A stretch of DNA of 64,000 nt from Austropuccinia psidii (taxonomy: Eukaryota; Basidiomycota; Pucciniomycetes; Pucciniales; Sphaerophragmiaceae). The stretch spans positions 43,802,698 to 43,866,697 of the forward strand of contig JALGQZ010000011.1 in assembly GCA_023105745.1 (NCBI GenBank). Reading direction: 5' to 3'. This document shows, piece after piece, positions 1 through 9,733 of the stretch. Numbering within the stretch: position 1 is the stretch's first letter; each line of letters begins with the position of its first letter. The position numbers were made by a program, and so were the translations under genes. The notes under the pieces were generated by a model. The model worked only from the letters and a program-made list of their open reading frames with translations, did no database searches and had not been told where the DNA came from.

Positions 1-105
1 TCTGCACCTCAATACTGTCTTCAGATTCTGCTTCTGAAGATTCTGGACTATTGATGTATCTTTTACTGAGTCTGTTACCAGCTGCACAGTATTTGATTAA
101 AGACA
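1..105 (-). CDS. ORF0 exon fragment of element A (partial)
   Basis: The minus-strand reading is open from a 3'-splice-like CTTAAG at 106-111 to the window edge and encodes a polar, acidic segment containing [17 protein letters not shown]. It matches the 8627-8731 exon of element B almost residue for residue. No ATG is present in this frame, so the piece is taken as a downstream exon. Codon phase at the splice site (one base upstream, two downstream) equals that in B and C. Function unknown. Confidence 0.5.
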
Positions 106-489
106 CTTAAGGAGAAAAAATATGATAAAAGAAATTATTTTTGTGTTTTAAGATATTTTTAAAAGATTTTTTATGAATTGTATTATTTTTTAATATTAAA
201 AAAATTATTCTTTTTAAAGAAAAATTAAAATTCAAGATTTTGAATGAAAATTAATTGAGAGTAACTCAAAGAATAATTTTATAAGTTTTTGGATGTGAAA
301 AAGCCACGTGTAAAAACAGTATAAAATTAAACCAAATTCCTCAATGAAAAGATTTCCAAAACAATTTCAAAAATAAGAATTATTTTAACTTTAAAATGAA
401 AGAAAAAATTATTAAATTAATATATTTTAGAGCTTAAAAATATATTAATTAAGGGTACAAGGTTCAAAAAACACGGCCAGGCCCCCAAA

Positions 490-2412
490 TGTAAGATGTG
501 ACTATGAAACTGATGATAATATTACTATTAATCAACAGTACTATGGCTGTTCTTATGAAATATAATAATAAAGTATTATTATAACCACAATTAAATAATT
601 AAAAAAATTATTTCTTTCACGTGTTAAGCACTACTAGTGATTTTAACAGTGAGCAAGTAATTGTCTACTAGAATCAATTACAAGAAGAATTTAATAATAA
701 AAACTTCTTTATTAAAATAATAAAATTATTTTAATATATAATTATCTTTTGCAAGAATAATTATAAAGATAATTCTTGAAGAAAACTATTACTAGAGAAA
801 AACTTTAATAATCAAGAATAAATGACTCACTAATACTCAAAAGAACTTATTGATAGATAAGAGTAGAGAAATTTGACGTGGAATTGTGGATTTAAGGGAT
901 CAAAAGGATTTATAACAGTATTACAACAATATATAGTTGGATTCTAGGATTTCACGTCTTTCTGGATGATTTGGAAAGATTTAAAACACTTAAGAATAGC
1001 TTTAACTAATACTTACTTGATGGTAATAATGATTTAATAAATTGATAAGATGATGATATGGAAAAAACAGCAAGAATAGGCTTCTTTTAAGTCAACAACA
1101 GCTCACAGAGGCGTGCCATGGAGCAAACTGAAAAACCAGTGAGTGAGAAAACAATAAACCCTTTTGGATTAATGATTGCATCATCTGTTGTCATGTAAGA
1201 TTATCATAATTACTTAATTGATGCTTTTACGTGACTACCAACCCCAATATGGTTAAGAATAAAAGGAGTAACATCTGTAAATCTTCTCTTATTCTAAAAT
1301 AATCATTGATTTCTCAAAGTTATCAATGTTATTGCCAATTTCATCACAGGTTGTAATTACTGTGAATTTTTGAAGATTCAGTGTTTCACGTAGAATGGTC
1401 AAAAATGGACTGTAAGTAAAACCTTTAATTTTACTAGTAAAACCATACTTCTTTTTGGTTGTACCATAGATAATACAGTTCTTCATTGGTCCTGAAAGTT
1501 TCAGGAAGATTAATTAATAATTGTATTTTTAATGAATTTTTGAAGTTTTTACCTCATTTCTACGTAGAATTGCAAATAGCAGTAGTTTGCTGGTTGCTAT
1601 GAGGTAAATCAATGAATATGGATCCCAAAAGGGTTTAATTACTCTTTTAGGGTCTAGTCATGGAAATTCATCAAGAATTGACGTGGTTAAAGGAGCCTAA
1701 GTAGGTTATTACCTCCTTGGCACGTCAAAATAACAGGTTATTTGCTATTTTTCTTATGATTACAGTAGGTGTAACTTGGTAACCAAGTTCCCAAAGAGTT
1801 TTAGTTTACCAATTGGGCCAAGATGAGCCATGGATCCATGCTCTGGAGCTATCCACGCCTCTGAGGCCTCAGAAGTTGGGTACCCTGGCTCTCTTTGATG
1901 TCTTTTGTCCCCCTTGCCTAATTTTTACGTCAAAATAGTAATTTAAGCTTAAAGTGAGATATCCACTATGGGTGTACCAAAAGTCCATGTAAGAATACCA
2001 TGATATTAAGTGCTCAAAACATGCATAACACTATTCTTAGTGTATATGTAACATGGGATTTCTCACTTTCCCATTATTTTGGCTAAAAATGAAGAAAAAC
2101 AAAAATTTTCACGGATCTTTTATGTGGTATTAATGATGTGGTATTGAAGTATTTTCCATTTTACCACTTCAAATACTTAAATTGAGCTTATTCACTCTAT
2201 GGAGCTACCCTAGGTGAATTTTTGTGTAGAATCCAAATCTGGCCTTAAATCCATGGATTTACTTACTCAATAAAAAGTTATTCATCTTTTCTGAAATTGA
2301 AAATGATGAATTTTGGATATATGCATGACTTATGAGTTATGCATAATTCAAAATTTCTTTTTAAGATAATTGTGGCCTATTTGGGTATGTAAAATATACC
2401 TCAAGGCTCACA
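490..2412 (-). repeat. Family-B LTR, minus strand (5' LTR of element A)
   Basis: On the minus strand it begins TGTGAGCCTTGAGG and ends TCACATCTTACA, the same ends as the LTRs at 6322, 14680 and 18500. At 1923 bp it is long for a Gypsy LTR. It contains the two short palindromes described for this family, CATGGATCCATG (1829-1840) and CTGAGGCCTCAG (1861-1872), and the 65-codon LTR frame at 1289-1486. Confidence 0.93.
1289..1486 (-). other. Short open frame inside the family-B LTR (65 codons)
   Basis: The frame starts MKNCIIYGTTKKKYGF and ends KSMIILE. The same frame is present at 19427-19624 with 65 codons, and in the LTRs at 7247 and 15606 with an early stop after NFEK, so copies of one family keep it nearly open. 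It has no recognised domain. It could be a leader peptide, part of a transcript's first exon, or chance; nothing in the sequence decides. Confidence 0.3.
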
Positions 2413-2752
2413 GCACCAGACCTTGAAGAGGCACCCGACTCCCTGTACAATGAGGCCTGATGTATTGTTGCATTGATAAAATTTTGACAAATTTCCTGCA
2501 GTGGTGCTTGTCAGTACATGTGCGCAAACCTTACTTACTGTAATCATCTTGGTTTGCTTCATACTGCATTTTATCACTATGTAAATTACGTTTTGGCTGA
2601 AAAGTATAAAAAAGAAAATAGAGAGAAAGGATGGAATGCGAGGGATGTGGAGAGGAAAGTAGTACATCGTGCAAGACAATGAGTAAGATTTCTCTAGAAT
2701 TTGAAGAATTAATAAAAGGCATTAAACTAACCAATATTGTGTATTGGAATAG
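2413..2752. other. Flank of element A; no gene recognised
   Basis: Unique-looking, moderately AT-rich sequence between the LTR of element A and the open part of the plus-strand pseudogene. Short open frames on the minus strand (2401-2734) have no recognisable content and partly run into the LTR. It may contain more decayed upstream parts of the pseudogene at 2753. Confidence 0.4.
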
Positions 2753-3508
2753 CTATGTGATCGTTGTTACAAGTTTTTAGTCGCACACAAATACCCTAAA
2801 AGATACCAACTCATTGTATCTGATTTCAATGCTCATAGTGAGGATGAGTATAACACAAAAACGGGGCTTTATATAATCAAAAAACTTCTGTACCAATCAG
2901 AGAATGCAAATGCATTCTTTAAAAGGCTTGATATCAAAATGGCTGAAGTTGACCGCATGATGGGGCACATACCAAATCAACAAGTTTGTCGAAGGCCAAA
3001 GAAACCTATCATTTCTGATTTTGAAAAAACTCCTAAAAACATTCCAATTGATTTTTACCAACCTGAATGGTTTAATGAGAAGAATAACTCAGAAAAATTA
3101 CTAGCTTCTGAATTATCTGAGGTTGCCTTTGTTCCTGTCAAAACCTTACCTCCTGGATCCAAAGAACATCCTGACAAAAGACTTGGAGATCTTTCTTTTG
3201 ACTAAAAATAATGGGAATCCACCATCAAAGATTATGAAATTGATCCCGGAACCCCCGATGAAAGTGAAAGTCAAAGGGTTGGAAGTAGTATTGATTTGGA
3301 TGCAGCAACTGCTGAATGTGATGTGGAAAACAATTTATTGGAAAGGGAGATCATTGAGAGTGGCGAAGGTGGAACCAAGCTCCTAGAGGAGGAAAATGAT
3401 GTTGCTATCAACAATGGCAAAAATGTGGTCATGTTGGATGCTTGGGATTCCAGGTTAGCTAGGGGTAACTGGCAAATGAATAATTATTATGATGATGTAT
3501 ATAAATGA
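2753..3508 (+). pseudogene. Pseudogene of an unrecognised rust-type protein
   Basis: One frame reads from just after a TAG at 2750-2752 to the TAA at 3203-3205, meets a second TAA two codons on, and continues to a TGA at 3506-3508. Segments include KFLVAHKYPKRYQLIVSDFN, FFKRLDIKMAEVDRMMG, RRPKKPIISDFEKTPKN and PIDFYQPEWFN, followed by a very acidic tail rich in D, E, N and S. I recall similar proteins, of unknown function, as common in rust genomes. The two in-frame TAA codons (around ...LSFD*K*WESTIKDYEID...) mark it as dead; both could come from CAA by C-to-T change. No start methionine is identified. It converges on the Tnp2 remnant and may be a companion ORF of the same DNA transposon, or a separate gene. 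Confidence 0.55.
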
Positions 3509-3767
3509 AGAAACTGATTTCAAATTAGGCAATTGCATTTGTTGGCTCAGAAGATTGAAAAGTGGTCAATGGTTTTGCTTTATTTTCTTATTTTCTTATT
3601 TCTTCCAGAATAATCTCCACTCAAACAATTTCATTATGCCATTATGAATAGTCAAAGAGAATTGGATGATTCCTACCTAGAGTTTTGATATATAATTACT
3701 TTTAAATAGTCTCCCCTCAACATTATGTGTGAATTGTGTTTGATTTTGGGCTAGATGTATGTGATTT

Positions 3768-3910
3768 GTGAATATATTTTAGATATCAAAAACATTCTTG
3801 AGGTGCAAATAGTTTTGGATTCTTAATTGTTGGTGAATAGATTTTAGATATCAGAAAAATGATTGAGGTGTACATAGTTTTGGATTCCCAATTCTCTGTG
3901 AATAGATTCT
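3768..3910 (+). repeat. Small tandem repeat, 65-bp unit
   Basis: Two complete, diverged copies (3768-3832 and 3833-3897) plus the start of a third share GTGAATA, TTTTAGATATCA, TTGAGGTG and ATAGTTTTGGATTC at a spacing of 65 bp. It lies in the AT-rich gap between the two convergent pseudogenes. Confidence 0.7.
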
Positions 3911-4156
3911 TTAGTATTAACATGAAATCAGGTTCCAGCAAAAATACATGTTAGCAAAAAAGTTGTCATTTTTCTTCATTGCGTAATCAAACATTTCAAA
4001 AGATTTCAATCATACCTTTTGAATCTCCTCATAGTGACTATAATTACCTCCCTTCTTGATCACACACAATAGCACACTGGGATCTTTGCAACCAAGTGTC
4101 CATGCTGGAAGGTTTAGGTAAGCACATGTAGCTAAAACAAGACTTGACAGGACTAT

Positions 4157-6321
4157 TTATACTGGTCCACTTTGTTTCAGATGCACAACTGAGAGACTAT
4201 CAAACACTTCTTTCAACCATCTTTCACCCTCCCATTTTCTCTTTGCTATGTCCAGGTGCTCGACAACCAGCAGTTCATCTTTTGAAACTTCTTTTATCAC
4301 ACTCAATATATGAAGCACTGTTCCAAATAGGACCTGATGAGGGGAATTATATTGAATCATATTGTTAGGTTCTGGCTTACCAATGAGATAAACCTTTGTA
4401 TTTATTGTGTATCTCTCCTTTGCATAGCTGAGAAACACATTTGCACCTTCTGGATGTGGTAATTTAGAGTAGTCACAAAGGTCTGGTGTTGTGATTTGTA
4501 AAAAAGATAGAATCTGAATGTATGTGTTGTGATCCATCTCAAAATCCACTTGCTTGCTAGCTTTATTTGTTGAGGCTATATCCAAATCTTTGTTAACCAT
4601 TAGCCGCTGCCATTGAAAAAAGGATTTCATTATTGTTAATCCAAATTTTCCTTGAGAAAAAAATCATATAAGCAAACATATTTTAACAAGTAGCTGAATG
4701 ACTTACCAATTTTCCAAGAGGTTGGAATTTGCTTAAGAAACCCATTTAATCGCTCAGCAGAAAACTCTGCAAGTCCTATCAATGGGCCCAATCTCCTGAG
4801 CTGCATTTCAATATGCAAGGCATAGTGATGATTGGGGTTGATCACATAACCTTGAAATAGTTCTTTTGTTGTTTCACAATAATTTTTGTATTTCTTTGTA
4901 AACTGTAAACAATATGCATTTGTGGTTTATTGGGCTTCCAAAATATATGTGTATGCCACCAATGCACAAAGGTTGTCAATGAGTAGAAGAGGTTTGGTAG
5001 CTTCACTTGGTTTATTTGAAAACTGGTGAATATCGCCAACCACTGTATCAATAGCTGCTGATGGTAGATAGATTGAGAAACACGATTTCCATTCACTGGC
5101 CTTTACTTTACCCTCTTTTGCCTGGCCAAGCCACAACAGGATGCAAGTCACTCCAAAGGGAACAGTAATATCCATCAAATCTGACATCATCTTTTGCCCT
5201 TGTTCCATGACAGACCTGTCTGGGATGAAGTATCACCATCCTGCATTTCATAATCCTCCTCTGAGTCATTATCAGTTCCTTGGTTTTTGTTTGTTTTGAC
5301 TTTTCAAAATCCCACCTCCACTGACTTCGAAAATGGTGTTGAAGTATTCCTTTGAACCATTTGTGCATGATACCAAGTGGTATCTGTTGCACAGGATCCC
5401 AATATCCAAGTCAATTTAGCTCTGACCACCTAATACCGGTTTACTTGACCATCCTGGTGCGTTCAGCCTCGTTAGTTAGGTCTTTGAACCCTAGTGAGTA
5501 GTCTTTGACAATGAATTTTTGTTGGAGTCTTCCCAGTTCAAGTTGTTGAAGTTCAGCCTTTGTACACTCACACGATGAACAAAACCATGTAGCTGAATTT
5601 AAAGCAAACCCTGAGACTTTGTGGTTAGCTACTAAGTCTCCAATTAAACAGCCAAGACAGACAACAACCATGCGCCCATTAGGATATTTTGGTGTTTGAA
5701 CAAAAATACCCGAGTTCAACTGGATCATTTCATTTATAGAAACACGTAAGATTTTGTTGATTGTCACCATATTTGCTGGGAAGGCTCTGGAACAAGGCCT
5801 GCAATAAACGTGTTTTCAGCTTTCCATTGACTGCTTGGAGGTAGTTTGAGACAGTTTAGGGCTAGGACTCCAAGGGACACTTGCTTTCCTGCTTCTTTGT
5901 TTGAAAGTGGATTAAACCAGTCTGTAAATAGGCTAAATGCTAGCTATAGAGTCGTGGGGTTTTTATTTTGTTGTGATTTGGGGTAAAGGGCTTCCCATGC
6001 TGGTGATTGCTGATAATCGTAAGTAGTGTCACTTGTAGTAACCAAAGATTTTTCCAGTCTTAAATCAAATCTTCACTTTGTGTAACAAACCATTTTAGCC
6101 AGTTGGAAAAATCTTGGGTCACATAGATTGAAGATGGCTTTTGTTATTTTTGAGACCTCCAATATCTAGAATAATGTGTTTAAATGCTCCTAACATGATA
6201 GAGAGGCCTGATAAAACGAGATTGACAAAACAACATTGCACCACATGGAGGTGAGTTTGGGAGGTTTTTGTACTGACAATGATGGGGGGCAACTTCAATA
6301 TCATATTTGAAATAACACTTC
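4157..6321 (-). pseudogene. Tnp2-type transposase pseudogene, middle and C-terminal part
   Basis: Minus-strand blocks in changing frames follow the order of rust Tnp2-like (CACTA/CMC superfamily) transposases: an IYVTQDFSNWLKWF block (about 6140-6080), GRMVVVCLGCLIGDLVANHK and WFCSSCECTKAELQQL (5770-5441), IPLGIMHKWFKGILQHHFRS (5400-5330), TVPFGVTCILLWLGQAKEGK (about 5180-5100) and SAERLNGFLKQIPTSW (about 4780). The last open block is 4630-4157. Numerous stops and frameshifts (for example near 6190, 6150 and 6075) show it is inactive. The N-terminal part is at 16598-17188, separated by element B. I recognise the family from motif order, not a search; no terminal inverted repeats were found. 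Confidence 0.75.
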
Positions 6322-8237
6322 TGTGAGCCTTGAGGTATATTTTACATACCCAAATAGGCCACAATTATCTTAAAAAAAATTTTGAATTATGCAAAACTCA
6401 TAAGTCATGCATATATCCAAAATTCATCCTTTTCAATTTCAGAAAAGATGAATAACTTTTTATTGAGTAAGTAAGTCCATGGATTTAAGACCAGATTTGG
6501 ATTCTACACAAAAATTCACCTAGGGTAGCTCCATAGAGTGAATAAGCTCAATTTAAGTATTTGAGGTGGTAAAATGGAAAATACTTCAATACCACATCAT
6601 TAATACCACATAAAAGATCCGTGAAAATTTTTGTTTTTCTTGATTTTTAGCCAAAATAATGGGAAAGTGAGAAATCCCATGTTACATATACACTAAGAAT
6701 AGTGTTATGCATGTTTTGAGCACTTAATATCATGGTATTCTTACATGGACTTTTGGTACACCCATAGTGGATATCCCACTTTAAGCTTAAATTACTATTT
6801 TGACGTAAAAATTAGGCAAGGGGGACAAAAGACATCAAAGAGAGCCAGGGTACCCAACTTCTGAGGCCTCAGAGGCGTGGATAGCTCCAGAGCATGGATC
6901 CATGGCTCATCTTAGCCCAATTGGTAAACTAAAACTCTTTGGGAACTTGGTTACCAAGTTACACCTACTGTAATTATAAGAAAAATAGCAAATAACCTGC
7001 TATTTTGACGTGCCAAGGAGGTAATGAGCTACTTAGACTCCTGTAACCACGTCAATTCTTGATGACTTTCCATGACTAGACCCTAAAAGAGTAATTAAAC
7101 CCTTTTGGGATCCATATTCATTGATTTACCTCATAGCAACCAGCAAAATACTGCTATTTGCAATTCACGTAGAAATGAGGTAAAAACTTCAAAAATTCAT
7201 TAAAAATACAATTCTTAATGAATCTTTCTGAAACTTTCAGGACCAATGAAGAACTGTATTATCTATGGTACAACCAAAAAGAATTATGTTTTTACTAGTA
7301 AAATTAAAAGTTTTACTTACAGTCCATTTTTGACCATTCTATGTGAAACACTGAATCTTCAAAAATTCACAGTAATTACAACCTGTGATGAAATTGGCAA
7401 TAACATTGATAACTTTGAGAAATAAATGATTATTTTAGAATAAAAGAAGATTTACAGATGTTACTCCTTTTATTCTTAAACATATTGGGGTTGGTAGTCA
7501 CGTAAAAGCATCAATTAAGTAATTATGATAATCTTACATGACAACAGATGATGCAATCATTAATGCAAAAGGGTTTAATGTTTTCTCACTCACTGGTTTA
7601 TCAGTTTGCTCCATGGCACGCCTCTGTGAGCTGTTGTTGACTTAAAAGAAGCCTCTTCTTGCTGTTTTTTCCAAGAATCATCTTATAAATTTATTAAATC
7701 ATTATTACCAACAAGTAAGTATTAGTTCAACTATTCTTAAGTGTTTTAAATCTTTCAGAATCAATCAGAAAGACGTGAAATCATAGAATCCAACTATATA
7801 TTGTTGTAATACTGTTATAAATCATCTTGATCCCTTAAATCCACAATTTACGTCAAATTTCTCTACTTTTATCTATCAATAAGTTCTTTGGAGTGTTAGT
7901 GAGTCATTTATCTTTAATTCTTAAAGTTTTTCTCTAGTAATAGTTTTCTTCAAGAATTATCTTTATAATTATTCTTGTAAAAGATAATTATATATTAAAA
8001 TAATTTTATTATTTTAATAAAAGAAGTTTTTATTATTAAATTCTTCTTGTAATTGATTCTTGTAGACAATTACTTCTCACTGTTATAATCACTAGTAGTG
8101 TATAACACGTGAAAGAAATAATTTTATAATTATTTAATTGTGGTTATAATAATTTTTATTATTATATTTCATAAGAACAGACATAGTACTGTTGATTAAT
8201 AGTAATATTATCATCAGTTTCATAGTCACATCTTACA
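6322..8237 (+). repeat. 5' LTR of element B
   Basis: Begins TGTGAGCC and ends TCTTACA. It contains the palindromes CTGAGGCCTCAG (6861-6872) and CATGGATCCATG (6893-6905 region), and the LTR frame starting at 7247, which here stops after 59 codons. CpG is scarce and mostly sits in TTGACGT, CACGT or GGCGTGG contexts. Confidence 0.95.
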
Positions 8238-8255
8238 TTTGGGGGCCTGGCCGTG
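8238..8255 (+). promoter_or_regulatory. Putative primer binding site of element B
   Basis: The sequence directly after the LTR is TTTGGGGGCCTGGCCGTG. The same or nearly the same motif follows the LTR in element A, element F (TTTGGGGGCCTGGTCATG), element H2 (TTTTGGGGGCCTGGCCATG) and, diverged, element C (TTTGGGGCCCAGCCGTG). Position and conservation across LTR families argue for the minus-strand primer site. TGGGGGCC would pair with a tRNA ending GGCCCCCA; which tRNA I cannot say. Confidence 0.6.
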
Positions 8256-8626
8256 TTTTTTTGAACCTTGTACCCTTAATTAATATATTTTTAAGCTCTA
8301 AAATATATTAATTTAATAATTTTTTCTTTCATTTTAAAGTTAAAATAATTCTTATTTTTGAAATTGTTTTGAAAATCTTTTCATTGAGGAATTTGGTTTA
8401 ATTTTATACTGTTTTTACATGTGGCTTTTTCACATCCAAAAACTTATAAAATTATCCTTTGAGTTACTCTGAATTAATTTTCATTCAAAATCTTAAATTT
8501 TAATTTTTTTTCTTTACAAAGAATAATTTTTTTAATATTAAAAAATAATCAAATTCATAAAAAATCTTTTAAAAAATATCTTAAAACACAAAAATAATTT
8601 CTTTTATCATATTTTTTTTCTTTAAG

Positions 8627-9614
8627 TATCTTTAATCAAATACTGTGCAGCTGGTAACAGACTCAGTAAAAGATACATCAATAGTCCAGAATCTTCAGAA
8701 GCAGAATTTGAAGAAAGTATTGAGGTGCAGATTGCTAAAAGAGGCACTTTATTCAACTCAGAAAAAGCTAAATTACCACCAAAAGGTGTGTATTTTATCT
8801 TATATTTTCACCTTTTATCTTTAAATTGACGTGAAAATGGTGCATACCAGAAATGGAAGCAACTATTCAGTCCAACCAGATGGATGTGGACAAGGAAGAG
8901 GAAAGACCAAATCCAGAAGTGCCAAGTCTTCCACAAGAAAGACACATTTGGAGGATGCCAGAGTTGCCCCCCATTCCCCAAGGTCTGTACCAACAGATTT
9001 TGACGTGAATTCAGAGCCTGAACTGATTTATGGTAATATTTCCAGGGCTGAACCACTTTCAGGTGGCAGCAATAGAAATATATCAATGCCAGTACAAAAA
9101 CTGGTTCAGAGCAGCCAAGGAAGAGGAGTGGGAAATCTGCCCAAGCCGTTGGCAGGGGGCCATGAACTCCTACTTACACATCAAGAGCTGTCTGGGTCAG
9201 GAGAAGACCATAGAACTCTTAGGAGGATGGAGCCCCCTGTCTTGCAAAGACAAGGTCAAAAAGATAAAGAATTGGTTGAAGAACCAAAGTCTTTTATCCA
9301 TAGACCAGAAGAAAGAGTTGGAAATGACTCCAGCTTTGGAGACAGAGGCACCAGTGGCATCTACCAGCTCCAAACCAGCTCCAGAAGCGCCCAAGGACAA
9401 GCCCAAAGGACCTCAAAAGAAACAGAGAGGTCCCAAGAACCATCAAGGAAAGGGTAAAGGCAAAGCCAATTGGCACAGACCTTACCCACAAGGGTATAGG
9501 ATCCCCAAATTGGAGCCTTAAGCCGTGGACAGTGTCTTCAATATGGCCAGAACTCTTATGGAATTCACAGCCAAGGAGCAGGAAAGGATGAACAGGACTT
9601 TTCCAAGCAAATAA
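8627..9614 (+). CDS. ORF0 of element B: accessory protein assembled across two short introns
   Basis: Three exons, 8627-8785, 8851-8982 and 9046-9614, join in one frame at two phase-1 introns and give about 286 codons; the frame differs from gag-pol by one base. Visible segments: exon 1 [18 protein letters not shown]; exon 2 [20 protein letters not shown]; exon 3 [30 protein letters not shown], a basic Pro/Lys-rich stretch, [13 protein letters not shown] and [11 protein letters not shown]. Length and motifs match ORF0 of element C (about 282 codons). A TAA at 9519-9521 cuts off the last 31 codons in this copy. No ATG is present in exon 1, and a 3'-splice-like CTTTAAG precedes it, so a further upstream exon is likely. 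Function unknown: it may be an N-terminal Gag domain or a separate accessory protein. Splice sites are predicted only. Confidence 0.55.
8786..8850 (+). other. Predicted intron 1 in ORF0 of element B (65 bp)
   Basis: Donor GTGTGT and acceptor ATACCAG; phase 1. It removes an in-frame TGA and brings the exon-1 frame into the exon-2 frame. It sits at the same place as the 64-bp intron of element C, and the acceptor lies in both cases a few bases after an ATG that opens the competing frame. Confidence 0.55.
8983..9045 (+). other. Predicted intron 2 in ORF0 of element B (63 bp)
   Basis: Donor GTCTGT, a branch-like CTGAT (CTRAY) about 20 bases before the acceptor TTTCCAG, phase 1. Removing it skips the TGA at 9006-9008 and joins PPIPQG to LNHFQVAA in the conserved frame. 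Element C has no intron here and reads straight through the equivalent segment. Confidence 0.55.
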
Positions 9615-9733
9615 ATGATGTACATAGAAGTATTAGTGTAGAAATTGGCAAACTTGAGTCAAAGTTAAAGCAAATTACATTAGACATCAATGATTTAAAG
9701 AAAAATGACAAGCAACATTCTGATTGGCATCAA

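Larger units (their letters stand above)
1..2412 (-). mobile_element. Element A: 5' end of a family-B Ty3/Gypsy retrotransposon, cut by the window edge
   Basis: Reading on the minus strand this is a 5' LTR (490-2412), a primer-binding-site-like stretch directly inside it (about 472-489), an AT-rich leader and the first exon of the accessory frame ORF0 (105 down to 1). It is the reverse complement of 6322-8731, at high identity by eye. The rest of gag-pol lies to the left of the window. Because A and B face away from each other, they form a large inverted repeat with about 3.9 kb between the arms. Confidence 0.9.

Noticed and set aside
6317..6321. Perfect 5-bp target duplication for element B
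   Set aside because: Left flank ACTTC and right flank CTTAG share only CTT, so I do not claim a clean duplication.
8831..9457. 208-codon frame starting [13 protein letters not shown] as the gag N-terminus of B
   Set aside because: Low-complexity composition, ends at two stops before gag, and the competing frame is the one with residues conserved in C, D and F. Treated as probable shadow.
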